DNA from: Peiella sedimenti
Lineage (GTDB): Bacteria; Pseudomonadota; Alphaproteobacteria; Caulobacterales; Caulobacteraceae
Reading direction: 5' to 3'
NCBI RefSeq assembly: GCF_030504955.1
Contig: NZ_JAUKTR010000002.1
Span: 385,901-449,900 of the forward strand
DNA length: 64,000 nucleotides
Below the pieces are notes generated by a model, which searched no databases, was not told the origin of the DNA, and saw only the letters and a program-made list of their open reading frames with translations. Positions 47,132 to 55,757 of the stretch are shown here, piece by piece. How positions within the stretch are numbered: the stretch's first letter is position 1; each line of letters begins with the position of its first letter. The translations under genes were made by a program, and so were the position numbers.

Positions 47132-48732
47132 GTCCTGAGACGCGCGATCAGGGCGGCGGTGGCCGGGTCGTGGGGCTGGACCTGCCCGCCCTCGAGTTCT
47201 GAGAGGACGCCCCTGGCCAGCGCCTTGCCCAGCTCGACGCCCCACTGGTCAAAGCTGTTCAGGCCCCAGATCACGCCTTCGACGAAGGTCTTGTGCTCAT
47301 AAAGCGCGATGAGGGCGCCCAAGGCCCGGGGCGACAGCTCGGGCAGGGTGATGACCGTCGAGGGCCGGTCGCCGGGGAAATCCTTCTGCGGCGCCAGCAC
47401 ATCCCGCTCGGCATGGTCCGCCAGCTCTGCGCGCACGGCGGCCGGGTCGCGCCCGACCAGCAGGGCCTCGGCCTGGGCCACGCCGTTGGCCAGCAGCTTA
47501 TGGTGCGAAGCGGCCTCGCCTGATCCCCGCCTGACCAGGATGAAGTCCACCGGAATCACCTGAGGCCCCTGATGCAACAGCTGGAAGAAAGCGTGCTGAC
47601 CGTTCGTCCCCGGCTCTCCGAAGACCACCGGGCAGGTGGCGTGCGCCAGGACCTGGCCATCGGCGCCCACCGCCTTGCCGTTGGACTCCATCTCCAGCTG
47701 CTGAAGGAAGGCCGGCAACAGCTCCAGGCGCTGGGCGTAGGGGATGACGGCCCGCGCATGGCGGTCCAGGCCGTTGACGTTCAGCACCTGGGCCAGGGCC
47801 ATCAGGATCGGGGCGTTGCGGCCCGCCGGGGCCTCCAGGAAGTGGCGGTCCATGGCCTCGGCGCCCGCCAGCAGCGCCTCGAACGCTTCCCAGCCCAGCG
47901 CCACGGCGCAGGACAGCCCCACCGCCGACCAGAGGGAGAAGCGACCCCCCACCCAGTCCCAGAAGGCGAAGACCCGGTCCGGCCGGACCCCGAAGGCCTC
48001 GGCCCGCGCCGGCGCCGCAGAAACCGCGCAGAGATGAGCATCGCCGTCTCCGCCCAGGGCGTCTCGCAGCCACCCGCGCGCCAGCTCGGCGTTGGCGAGG
48101 GTCTCCTGGGTGGTGAAGGTCTTCGAGACCACGACCACCAGGGTCGACGCCGGGTCCAGCCCCCGGATCGCCTCGGCGAACTCTTCAGGGTCCACGTTGG
48201 CGGCGAAGCGCAGTTCGACGGGTCGCTCGCCCCGCGGCCTCAGCGCCTGCCAGACCAGGCGGGGGCCCAGGTCCGAACCGCCGATGCCGATGTGCAGCAC
48301 GGCCTCGAATCGTTGCCCTGTCGCGCCCGTGATCTCACCTGATCGGACGGCCTGGGCGAAGGCCCGCATCCGCGCCCGCATGGCCTCCACCTCGCCGGAG
48401 ACCGGCCCGCCCCCGGCGGCGTATGCAGCGCCCTCGCCCGCGCGCAGGGCGGGATGCAACACGGCTCGCCCCTCGGACCGGTTGACCGTTTCCCCATCGA
48501 ACAGGGCCGCGCGCGCCTGGGCCACGCCCCGAGCCTCGGCCAGGTCCAGCGCCAGGTTGAGCGTGGTCATGGACCAGGGCTGCCGCGACAGGTCGATGTG
48601 AAGCCCGGTTGCCTCAACGGTCATGGACTTCAGCCGCGCCGGCTCGCTCGCGAAGCGCTCCACGATCCGCACGGCCGTGTCGTTCTGGGCGGCGGCGCGA
48701 AGGGCGAAAAGATCGGTGGGCTTGCGGGTCAT
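47128..48732 (-). CDS. pgi: Glucose-6-phosphate isomerase
   Basis: Pgi interconverts glucose 6-phosphate and fructose 6-phosphate. The ATG at 48732, preceded by GGAGACC, gives 534 residues. VGGRFSLWSAVGLSCAVALG is the family signature, HIGIGGSDLGPRL the sugar-phosphate loop, and NGQHAFFQLLHQG and WGVELGKALA carry the catalytic His and Lys regions. An in-frame ATG 39 bases upstream lacks a ribosome site. The stop is in a CTAG shared with the VOC gene. Confidence 0.96.
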   Translation of the reverse strand: MTRKPTDLFALRAAAQNDTAVRIVERFASEPARLKSMTVEATGLHIDLSRQPWSMTTLNLALDLAEARGVAQARAALFDGETVNRSEGRAVLHPALRAGEGAAYAAGGGPVSGEVEAMRARMRAFAQAVRSGEITGATGQRFEAVLHIGIGGSDLGPRLVWQALRPRGERPVELRFAANVDPEEFAEAIRGLDPASTLVVVVSKTFTTQETLANAELARGWLRDALGGDGDAHLCAVSAAPARAEAFGVRPDRVFAFWDWVGGRFSLWSAVGLSCAVALGWEAFEALLAGAEAMDRHFLEAPAGRNAPILMALAQVLNVNGLDRHARAVIPYAQRLELLPAFLQQLEMESNGKAVGADGQVLAHATCPVVFGEPGTNGQHAFFQLLHQGPQVIPVDFILVRRGSGEAASHHKLLANGVAQAEALLVGRDPAAVRAELADHAERDVLAPQKDFPGDRPSTVITLPELSPRALGALIALYEHKTFVEGVIWGLNSFDQWGVELGKALARGVLSELEGGQVQPHDPATAALIARLRT

Positions 48733-48855
48733 CCGGTCTCCATTCTGTGGCTGATCCGCGGATCTGAGCAAGGATCGGACAGGTCGCGGCCCGGGTCCTA
48801 ACGGCGCATTAACCGGCGCGGTTCATCCAGGATCAGGCAGAAAGGGAGGCCGACC

Positions 48856-49332
48856 GTGAGCTGCTCCGTTCTGGCCGCCCTCGCCGCGGCCGCGACCCTG
48901 AACATGACCGCTGTCGAGACGGCCACGCCGCCGCCCGCCGTACCGCCCAGCGCGAGCCTGGCGGTCGAGCCCTTCTACGCCGATATCGTCAGCCGCTCGA
49001 TCGGGATGAAAGCCATGGTCGACCGCTGGATCGCCGATCAGGCCGGCGCCGACGCCGCCTTTGCCCAACGCGCCGACTGGACGGCCTTCCGCGAGCAGGC
49101 CGAAGCCCTGTCCCGGCTGGACATGCAGGGGCACGTGGACCTGCGGGAGCGCAACATCGACGGCGATCTGAAGTGCATCCTGCGCGGCCTGTCTGAAGAC
49201 ATCCCGCGACGCGTCGAAGCGGTCGAGCAGGCCGCCGACGCCCGCGCTCGCGCCGACGCCCTGTCCGAGCTGGCCTACCTGCTCGACGACAACGCAGCCG
49301 TCATCACGGCCCCGCCCCAACCGTCGGTCTAG
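48856..49332 (+). CDS. Uncharacterised Ala-rich protein, possible secreted
   Basis: The GTG at 48856, preceded by AGGGAGG, starts a 158-residue product with an Ala-rich N-terminus (CSVLAALAAAATLNMTAVETATPP) that could be a signal peptide. The body is helical with ARADALSELAYLLDDNAAVI near its end, and DGDLKCILRGLSEDI contains its one internal Cys. No family is recognised. Its TAG stop is the first three bases of repeat copy C. Confidence 0.72.
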   Translation: MSCSVLAALAAAATLNMTAVETATPPPAVPPSASLAVEPFYADIVSRSIGMKAMVDRWIADQAGADAAFAQRADWTAFREQAEALSRLDMQGHVDLRERNIDGDLKCILRGLSEDIPRRVEAVEQAADARARADALSELAYLLDDNAAVITAPPQPSV

Positions 49333-49393
49333 ACCAAAATCGGTCCGGCTGACCGGGCTCCAGACGGGCTCAGATTTCGGTCCCGAATCTTAG
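49330..49393. repeat. Composite palindromic intergenic repeat, copy C (left module only)
   Basis: The left module TAGACCaAAATCGG ... CAGATTTCGGTCCC ... GAATCTTAG matches copy A and the reverse of copy B, with one base change in the first arm. The right module is missing. TAG at 49330-49332 is the stop of the plus-strand gene and TTA at 49390-49392 is the complement of the stop of the minus-strand gene, so once again the repeat supplies both stop codons. Confidence 0.9.
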
Positions 49394-50307
49394 CCGTCCA
49401 CGCCCGCCAGCCACCGTGCGACGTTCAGCAGAAACTGCTTGTTTTGCGGAACCTCGGGGCTGGCGAAGCCCATGAAACCGCCCCCGGCGCGCTGGGCCGT
49501 GAACATCGCCGCTTCGCCGAAAACAGCAACCCGGCCGCGACCCACTTGCATCGTCGCGCCCTGAAGCCAGCCGTCCATGGACCGCTTGGGCGTGGTATCA
49601 CTGAACTGCCAGGCCTCGCTGGGCTCCAGCGACTGAAAGGCGCCATCGGGAAAGCGGATCAGGACGTGCGCATCCGGCGCCCGAAAGCCGCTTCCGGTAA
49701 AGGTTCCGATCTGATCGATCTGTTCGCCGGACCGGAAGCCGCGCGTGATCGGATGATCGCCGAGCGTTCCTGCGTCGCGCGAGAACAGATCCGGCGGATC
49801 GGGCTGGGCCTGGGTTGGGACGACAAAGCCGTTAGAGAAGGTCACGCCGAAGGCCCCCGCGAGGCGCTCCACGGCGCCGGGAAAGGGCATGTGATCCGCC
49901 ATCAGCCACAGCGAGCCGCCCTCCTCGACCCAGCGGCGCAGCACGGCGACCTCTTCCTCTGAGAAGGCGTCGGGCGTGGGCAGGGACCAATCCTCGGCGT
50001 TGCGGGGGTGCAGGGCGTTGGCGATGACGAGGACGCGCGCGTCGGCCAGACCCTCGGCCGTCAGCGGTCCTTGATGCGGCCGCACCTGAAAGCCGTCGTT
50101 GGCCAAGACAGCCGCGAAGGGGGCGTAACGCCCGTCGAGGGTGTGGAAGTTGGCGTGTCCCTCATCGATCAGGACGACGGGGCCCTGGCCGCTCTGGAAC
50201 CATGGGGCCGCCACCGACACGTCCGCCTGATCGTCGGCGCGTTGCTGGGCGACGGCAGGGGGCGCTACGGCGATCAGCAGCGCGGCCAGAAGGCAGGTCA
50301 GGCGCAT
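49390..50307 (-). CDS. Secreted DUF4350-like protein (class I glutamine amidotransferase-like fold)
   Basis: The ATG at 50307, behind AAGGAGG, gives a 305-residue product with signal MRLTCLLAALLIAVAPPAVAQ. The mature part has IDEGHANFHTLDGRYAPF, a region like VLVIANALHP and the stretch LRRWVEEGGSLWLMADH. The latter two are typical of DUF4350/GATase-1-like domains, which lack an obvious enzyme residue set. The role is unknown, possibly surface sensing or substrate binding. The stop lies in repeat copy C. Confidence 0.78.
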   Translation of the reverse strand: MRLTCLLAALLIAVAPPAVAQQRADDQADVSVAAPWFQSGQGPVVLIDEGHANFHTLDGRYAPFAAVLANDGFQVRPHQGPLTAEGLADARVLVIANALHPRNAEDWSLPTPDAFSEEEVAVLRRWVEEGGSLWLMADHMPFPGAVERLAGAFGVTFSNGFVVPTQAQPDPPDLFSRDAGTLGDHPITRGFRSGEQIDQIGTFTGSGFRAPDAHVLIRFPDGAFQSLEPSEAWQFSDTTPKRSMDGWLQGATMQVGRGRVAVFGEAAMFTAQRAGGGFMGFASPEVPQNKQFLLNVARWLAGVDG

Positions 50308-50341
50308 GGGGGCCTCCTTGTGATCCCCCAGCATAAAGAAA

Positions 50342-50361
50342 AGGCGGGCCGAAGCCCGCCT
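50342..50361 (-). terminator. Intrinsic terminator after the cytochrome c gene
   Basis: On the minus strand AGGCGGGC, TTCG and GCCCGCCT form an 8-bp stem with a stable tetraloop followed by TTTCTTTAT. It is placed just after the cytochrome c stop. Confidence 0.85.
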
Positions 50362-50403
50362 AAAGCTTTCATCAAAGCCCTCTTCCGCAAGCGCGGATGA
50401 GGA

Positions 50404-51129
50404 TCACTGCATCGGCGCGGTTTCGCCCGACCCGCCTGTATTGCCCGCGGTCGCCGCGTCGAGCGGCGCTTCGGCGGCCGGATCGGTGAAGGGCGCGTTC
50501 TGGTCGGGGCCGCCGGCCTGAGTGGCGTCGACGCCTTCGGCGCCAGGGGCGGCCTCGGCCGCGCCGGGCTGGCGCGAGGGGTCCGGCGCGGGGATCGGAT
50601 AGCCGCCCGAGCCCTGGGCGCGCAGATAGGCGATCAGGGCCACGCGCGTGTCCGTGTCTTTCAGGCCCGCGAACGACATCTTGGTGCCGGGCACGTGGCG
50701 CGCCGGAGCGGTGATGAAGGCGTCCAGCTCGTCATAGGTCCAGGCCGGAGCTTCGGCTGCGTGGGCGACCATGGCCTCGGAATAGGCGAAGCCGGCGTGG
50801 CCGCCCGGGCGACGACCGACGACGCCGTAAAGGTTCGGTCCAATGCCGTTGGCGCCGCCGGCATTGATGGTGTGGCAGGCCGAGCAGCGGGCATAGGCGC
50901 GCTCCCCAGCGGCCAGGTCGGCGATCGGCAGGACGGTGCCCCAGTCGGGCAGCAGTTCCGCCTCGGCGCCGCTCTCGGTCTCTTCCTGGACCTCGATGGC
51001 GTAGCCCATCTTCTCGGGGGCCTCGCCGCCGCCGTAGATGCGCGATGCGCCCTCGTTCACGATCAGGATGACGAACACCGTCGCCAGGCCCGCGCCCAGG
51101 ATCTTGTTGACCTTCAGATCGCCGCTCAT
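50404..51129 (-). CDS. Membrane-anchored mono-heme cytochrome c (CycM type)
   Basis: The 241-residue protein carries electrons in the respiratory chain at the periplasmic face. An uncleaved anchor (ILGAGLATVFVILIV, residues 10-24) precedes the heme site CSACH at Cys82, Cys85 and His86. Met in PGTKMSFAGL is the sixth ligand. A 70-residue Pro/Ala/Gly-rich C-terminal tail follows, longer than in typical CycM. It lies beside kdsB, with the divergent gap between them holding its start; this pairing recurs in alphaproteobacteria. Confidence 0.92.
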   Translation of the reverse strand: MSGDLKVNKILGAGLATVFVILIVNEGASRIYGGGEAPEKMGYAIEVQEETESGAEAELLPDWGTVLPIADLAAGERAYARCSACHTINAGGANGIGPNLYGVVGRRPGGHAGFAYSEAMVAHAAEAPAWTYDELDAFITAPARHVPGTKMSFAGLKDTDTRVALIAYLRAQGSGGYPIPAPDPSRQPGAAEAAPGAEGVDATQAGGPDQNAPFTDPAAEAPLDAATAGNTGGSGETAPMQ

Positions 51130-51215
51130 GGATTCCGCTCAGAAACCTGTCTTGTTGCGTGCGGCTCTCTTACACCCTATCGCCGAAGGCGCAACCGATC
51201 CCGCGTGGATACCGC

Positions 51216-51944
51216 ATGAACCCGATCATCGTCATCCCCGCCCGCATGGCGGCCACGCGTCTTCCGGGTAAACCGCTGGCGGACATCGGAGGTCTGCCCA
51301 TGATCGTGCGCGCCCTTCGCCAGGCCGAAGCGGCCAAGGCCGGACCGGTGGTGGTCGCCGCCGGCGACGCCGAAATCATTGAGGCCGTCGAGACCGCGGG
51401 CGGACGGGCCGTGCTGACGGATCCCGACCTTCCGTCAGGGTCCGATCGGGTGCTGGCGGCGCTGGAGGCGGTGGACCCGCAAGGCGCCCATGACGTCGTG
51501 ATCAACCTTCAGGGCGACATGCCCTTCGTAGAGCCCGAGGTGCTGGCGCGCACGGCCGACCTGATGGCGCGTACGGGCTGCGATATCGCCACCGCCGTCG
51601 CCGCCGAGGCCTCGCCGGCAGACCGCGGCAACCCCGACGTGGTCAAGGCGATCCTGACCATGGTGAACGGAGAATGGGAGGGCCGCGCCCTCTACTTCAC
51701 CCGTTCGACGCTTTACGGCGACGGCCCGGTGTGGCGGCACATCGGCATCTATGGCTATCGGCGCCGGGCGCTGGAGCGGTTCTGCGCCGCTCCGCCGTCG
51801 CCGCTTGAGCGCCGCGAAAAGCTGGAGCAGCTGCGCGCTCTGGAGCTGGGGCTCAGCATCCACGCCGTGGTGTGCGACGCCGCGCCCCTCTCCGTGGACA
51901 ATCCCGTTGATCTGGAGGCGGCCCGCGAACTGGCGGGCTCCTGA
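51216..51944 (+). CDS. kdsB: 3-deoxy-manno-octulosonate cytidylyltransferase
   Basis: KdsB activates Kdo to CMP-Kdo for the lipopolysaccharide core. The ATG at 51216 gives 242 residues; the in-frame start at 51159 adds 19 unmatched residues. The nucleotide loop is IPARMAATRLPGKPLADIGG (residues 5-24), with the DLPSGSDRVLAALE stretch and NLQGDMPFVEP that follow. YFTRSTLY and the C-terminal SVDNPVDLEAAREL are typical. It is divergent from the cytochrome gene. Confidence 0.94.
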   Translation: MNPIIVIPARMAATRLPGKPLADIGGLPMIVRALRQAEAAKAGPVVVAAGDAEIIEAVETAGGRAVLTDPDLPSGSDRVLAALEAVDPQGAHDVVINLQGDMPFVEPEVLARTADLMARTGCDIATAVAAEASPADRGNPDVVKAILTMVNGEWEGRALYFTRSTLYGDGPVWRHIGIYGYRRRALERFCAAPPSPLERREKLEQLRALELGLSIHAVVCDAAPLSVDNPVDLEAARELAGS

Positions 51945-52025
51945 AGCCAGGGCCAGGCGCGGATGAACCCGGCGCCTCGTCGATGATTAATTCTTGGACA
52001 GGATGATCGGCCACGCTTGTGGCGA

Positions 52026-52042
52026 GTTACATTATAACATAT
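52026..52042 (+). promoter_or_regulatory. Probable Zur box before znuD-like gene
   Basis: The stretch GTTACATTATAACATAT, read on the minus strand as ATGTTATAATGTAAC, has the TGTTATA half-site and a partner half TGTAAC matching the alphaproteobacterial Zur operator shape. It sits 36 bases before the receptor start. Zinc-loaded Zur would repress there. Confidence 0.7.
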
Positions 52043-52077
52043 GCCGACCGGGCCTGTTTTGAGTGGAACGGACGGCC

Positions 52078-54201
52078 ATGCGCTTCAGAACCTTTCTTCT
52101 CGCCGCCGCGAGCGGCTTCGCGGTCACGGCTGGATCGGCCGCGGCTCAGAACGAGATCCAACCCCAGGAGCGGGATCAGCCCACCCGCGTCGATGAGATC
52201 GTCGTGACCGCCCTGCCCCTGGGCCGTGGCCCCGATGATGTGGTCTCGAGCGTGGCCGTGTTGACCGGGGACGAGCTTGTGCATCGACGCCAGGCGACTT
52301 TGGGCGAGACGCTCAGCGGCATCCCCGGCGTAAGCTCCGACACCTTCGGCGGCGGCGCGAGCCGGCCGGTCATCCGGGGTCAGACCTCTCCGCGCGTCCG
52401 GGTGCTCAGCAATGGCGCGGCCCTTCTGGACGCCTCGGAGGTCTCCCCCGATCACGCCGTCAGCGTCGAGCCGCTGCTGGTGGACGGGATCGAGATTCTG
52501 CGCGGGCCTTCGACCCTTCTGTACGGCGGCGGCGCCATCGGCGGGGCCGTCAATGTGGTGGACAAGCGTATTCCCACCCGGCCGGTGGACGGCCTCAGCG
52601 GCGCGATCGAAGTGCGCGGCGGAACGGCCGATGACGAAGCCACGGCCGTCGTCGGCCTGACGGTCGGCTTCGGCGGGTTCGCTGTCCGGCTGGAGGCGCT
52701 TGACCGAAGCACCGGCGATTACGCCGTGCCGTCCTACGAGCCGCCTCATCATGAGGACCATGAGGACGACCACGACGAGGATGATCACGACGATCACGAG
52801 GATGAAGGGCCGTTCAAGCGCCTTGAGGGCTCATTCAATGACACCCGCACCCTCAGTCTCGGCGGTTCCTGGGTCGGGAGCCGGGGTTATCTCGGCGCCG
52901 CCTTCACCGAGCAGACCAGCGACTATGGACTCCCCGGTCACGGTCACGAGTACGAGGATTGCCACCCGCACGGCACGACCCTGCATTGCGGCGGCCACGG
53001 CCATGACGACGATGAAGACGACGATCATGACCACGAGGACGAAGAGCATGGCGTTCCGGTCATCAACCTGCGCAGCCAGCGCATTGATCTGCGGGGCGAG
53101 CTTCGTCAGCCCTTCGCCGGCGTTGAGCGCCTGAGTTTCAGGGGCGGCTTCACGGACTACCAGCACGATGAGGTGGAGGACGGCGCCGTGGCGACCACCT
53201 TCACCACCGAGGGCTACGACGCGCGCGTCGAGCTGGAGCATGCGCCCATCGGTGGTTTCCGGGGCGTCGTCGGCGTCCAGAGCTCGCACAGCGACTTCGC
53301 GGCCCTGGGCGACGAGGCCTACCTGCCCGAAAGCCAGACCACCTCGCGCGCCATATTCGTGCTCGAAGAGTTCCAGGCCGGAAACCTGCGCTTCGAAATG
53401 GCGGCGCGACAGGAGTGGCAGGATGCCGAGGCGGTGGGCCGCCCGAGCGTAAGCCACGATCCCCTGTCGCTGTCCGGCGGCCTTGCCTGGGACATGGCGC
53501 CCGGCTGGTCGACCGCGGTGTCCCTGTCGCGCTCGCAGCGCGCGCCCACGGCCCAGGAGCTGCACGCCCGCGGCGTGCACCTGGCGACCAACACCTACGA
53601 GATCGGCGTTCCGACGCTGGACGTGGAGACAGCGACCGCGCTGGAGCTATCGCTGCGGCGGACCGAGGGACCGACCACCTTCTCGGCCAGCGTCTACACC
53701 TACCGCTACGACGGCTACATCTTCGCCGAGACCCTCGACCGCTACGAGGACTTCCGCCTGATTCGCTACACCCAGACGGACGCCGACTTCAAAGGCTTCG
53801 AGTTCGAACTGTCCCAGGAGATCACGCCCTGGCTGACCGGCGAGCTGTTCGCCGACTATGTGCGCGGGAAGCTGGAGGATGACGACAACGCCCCGCGCAT
53901 CCCGGCGGCCCGTCTGGGCGTCAGGGCGGAGTACGTGATCGACGACTGGTCCGGGGACGTCGAGTTCTACCGCGTCTCGGACCAGCGGCGCGTCGCTGAC
54001 TTCGAGGACGAGACGCCCGGCTACAGCATGCTGAACGCCACGGTGGCCTATGACTTCAACCTGGGCGGTTATGGGGTTCAGGCTTATGTCCGGGGTACGA
54101 ACCTGCTCGACGAGGTGGCGCTCAACCACGCGTCGTACCTGACGAACGTGGCGCCGCTGCGGGGCCGCAACTTCGTGCTGGGCATTCGCGCCGTCTTCTG
54201 A
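52078..54201 (+). CDS. znuD: TonB-dependent zinc receptor with His/Asp-rich loops (ZnuD-like)
   Basis: The 707-residue outer-membrane receptor has a signal peptide (FLLAAASGFAVTAGSAAAQ) and a plug domain with VDEIVVTALP, SSDTFGGGASRPVIRG and LLYGGGAIGGAVNVVD. A 22-strand barrel ending in VLGIRAVF follows. Two loops are metal-binding-like and very rich in His, Asp and Glu, at about residues 221-246 and 283-325. These are the hallmark of ZnuD receptors that take up zinc. The Zur box upstream fits zinc-controlled expression. No energising TonB genes are adjacent. Confidence 0.9.
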   Translation: MRFRTFLLAAASGFAVTAGSAAAQNEIQPQERDQPTRVDEIVVTALPLGRGPDDVVSSVAVLTGDELVHRRQATLGETLSGIPGVSSDTFGGGASRPVIRGQTSPRVRVLSNGAALLDASEVSPDHAVSVEPLLVDGIEILRGPSTLLYGGGAIGGAVNVVDKRIPTRPVDGLSGAIEVRGGTADDEATAVVGLTVGFGGFAVRLEALDRSTGDYAVPSYEPPHHEDHEDDHDEDDHDDHEDEGPFKRLEGSFNDTRTLSLGGSWVGSRGYLGAAFTEQTSDYGLPGHGHEYEDCHPHGTTLHCGGHGHDDDEDDDHDHEDEEHGVPVINLRSQRIDLRGELRQPFAGVERLSFRGGFTDYQHDEVEDGAVATTFTTEGYDARVELEHAPIGGFRGVVGVQSSHSDFAALGDEAYLPESQTTSRAIFVLEEFQAGNLRFEMAARQEWQDAEAVGRPSVSHDPLSLSGGLAWDMAPGWSTAVSLSRSQRAPTAQELHARGVHLATNTYEIGVPTLDVETATALELSLRRTEGPTTFSASVYTYRYDGYIFAETLDRYEDFRLIRYTQTDADFKGFEFELSQEITPWLTGELFADYVRGKLEDDDNAPRIPAARLGVRAEYVIDDWSGDVEFYRVSDQRRVADFEDETPGYSMLNATVAYDFNLGGYGVQAYVRGTNLLDEVALNHASYLTNVAPLRGRNFVLGIRAVF

Positions 54202-54256
54202 TCCGCAACGGCCGTCCACGTCCCGGCCTGTCCTCCGGCTGGGGCCGAATGGCCAA

Positions 54257-54286
54257 AGAACGCCCGGGCGCAGGTCCGGGCGTTCT
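54257..54286. terminator. Hairpin between znuD-like and wecG-like genes
   Basis: An 11-bp stem (AGAACGCCCGG with CCGGGCGTTCT, 8-base loop) lies between the two convergent genes and touches the stop of the minus-strand gene. T content after the stem is short in both directions, so it is a plausible but weak bidirectional terminator. Confidence 0.65.
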
Positions 54287-55130
54287 ACTTTCCGGCGGCC
54301 CTCAGGTCGCTCAGGGCGCGCGGGATCAGGAACCAGGGCTCGACGCAGTAGCGCGCGAACAGCCGCCGGGGATCGGCTGTCAGACGGAACAACCATTCCA
54401 GCCCAAGACGGCCCATCCAGCGCGGGGCGGCCTTCTGCACGCCCGCCTCGTAGTCAAAGGCGGCGCCGACGGAGAAGATGGCGCAGGTCGGCAGGGCCTT
54501 GAGGTTCTCTACGATCCACAATTCTTGACGGGGCATGCCCATGCCCACGAACAGGATGTGCGGATCGAAGGCCGTAATCTGATCCAGCAGCACCGCATTC
54601 TCGGCCGAGCCCGGCTTGGCGTCGAAATAGCCGTTGCGACAGCGGATTTCCGCGCCGGGATACTGCGCCTTCAACCGCCGCGCCGCCTCGTCCGCCACCC
54701 CGGGCGCGCCGCCCAGATAGAAAACGCGCCACCCGAGACGGTTGGCGACGCTCCAGAAGTGCGGCCGCCAGTCCAGATAGGTGCAGCGGTGAAAACCCTT
54801 GCCGTTCACCCCGGTCAGGCGGCTGAAGGCGATCAGGGGCGTGGAGTCCACCTCGATCAGGTCGGCCTTATCGTAGAAGGCGCGCAGGCCCGGCGTGCGG
54901 TCCAGCAGGTAAAGGCTATGCAGGTTGTGATTGGCCACCAGGAAGCGGCGGCGCTCCGACACGGCCGCCTCGACATGGTGCATGACCTCTTCGGGGCGCA
55001 CCAGATCCATGGCTTCGCCCATCAGGCGGATGCGCTCGGCCGTGCGCCGGGCGCGGCGGAAGGGCCGACGTTTGGCGGCGCGGCGTTCGCGCGCCTGCTC
55101 CAGAATTGAAGGGGCAGCCGTATCCAGCAT
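54285..55130 (-). CDS. WecG/TagA/CpsF family glycosyltransferase
   Basis: The 281-residue GT26 enzyme adds a sugar to a lipid-linked precursor of surface polysaccharide. Family signatures are visible as VANHNLHSLYLLDRTPGLRAFYD, SRLTGVNGKGF, YLGGAPGVADEAARRLKAQYPG and FVGMGMPRQELWIVENL. A basic N-terminal 30 residues probably attach it to the inner membrane. No polysaccharide cluster is adjacent, although a GT4 gene lies at 16 kb. Confidence 0.9.
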   Translation of the reverse strand: MLDTAAPSILEQARERRAAKRRPFRRARRTAERIRLMGEAMDLVRPEEVMHHVEAAVSERRRFLVANHNLHSLYLLDRTPGLRAFYDKADLIEVDSTPLIAFSRLTGVNGKGFHRCTYLDWRPHFWSVANRLGWRVFYLGGAPGVADEAARRLKAQYPGAEIRCRNGYFDAKPGSAENAVLLDQITAFDPHILFVGMGMPRQELWIVENLKALPTCAIFSVGAAFDYEAGVQKAAPRWMGRLGLEWLFRLTADPRRLFARYCVEPWFLIPRALSDLRAAGK

Positions 55131-55203
55131 GGCGCCAGCCTAGCCGGGGCAGGCCAAGGATCGGTGCACGGACGTGGTTAGCCGGTCCTTACAGACGCAG
55201 AAC

Positions 55204-55692
55204 CTACGCCTGAGACGCGTCAGGGTCGGCCATCAGGCCGGCGACGGTGCGCAGCGCTTCGGCGAGACGGCGCTTATCCTCCTCGGGCAGGGCCGCGAGC
55301 CGGTCCCGGAACCGCTGTCCCAGAAGGCCCGGGGCTTGGGCGAGGGCCGAATGTCCGACGTCCGTCAAACGGGCGTGAACCACGCGCCGATCTGTGGCCG
55401 AGCGATAGCGCTCGATCAGGCCGCGCGCCTCCAGCTTGTCCATGACGGCCACAACGGTCGCCGCGGACATGGAGGCTTCGCGCGACAGGGCCTGGGTCGT
55501 CACCTGCCCCAGCGAACGTATCGCCTGGAGGACCAGAAGCTGCGGAATGGTCAGGCCCGTCTGGCGTGAGATTTCGCGCGAGCGGATGTCGATGGCCTGG
55601 GCGATCCGCCGCATCGAGCCCAGCATGGCCTGGGCCGGATCGATTTCGTGCCTCGGGGGTTCAGGAGCGTCTGAGGGGGCTTCGGCGGTCAC
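55204..55692 (-). CDS. MarR family transcriptional regulator, NAGGN operon
   Basis: The 162-residue repressor or activator has a winged-helix core with LTIPQLLVLQAIRSLGQVTTQALSREASMSAATVVAVMDKLEARGLIERYRSATDRRV as separate, recognisable parts: LLVLQAIRSLGQVTTQALSR and the wing SATDRRVVHARLT. The GTG at 55692, preceded by AAGGAATG, is the likely start. It is divergent from the NAGGN genes with a palindromic operator in the gap, so it probably controls both directions. The signal is unknown; osmotic stress is a guess. Confidence 0.88.
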   Translation of the reverse strand: MTAEAPSDAPEPPRHEIDPAQAMLGSMRRIAQAIDIRSREISRQTGLTIPQLLVLQAIRSLGQVTTQALSREASMSAATVVAVMDKLEARGLIERYRSATDRRVVHARLTDVGHSALAQAPGLLGQRFRDRLAALPEEDKRRLAEALRTVAGLMADPDASQA

Positions 55693-55707
55693 GATGGTTG
55701 CATTCCT

Positions 55708-55721
55708 TAGTGTGCAAACTA
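55708..55721. promoter_or_regulatory. Inverted repeat in the marR/asnO gap, probable MarR operator
   Basis: TAGTGTGCAAACTA is a 14-bp near-perfect palindrome (TAGT-N-TGCA-N-ACTA) lying 15 bases beyond the marR start and 36 bases before asnO. MarR proteins bind such elements in divergent gaps. Confidence 0.65.
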
Positions 55722-55757
55722 TTTGTGTCCACACATTCCGAACAACAAGGATGACGC

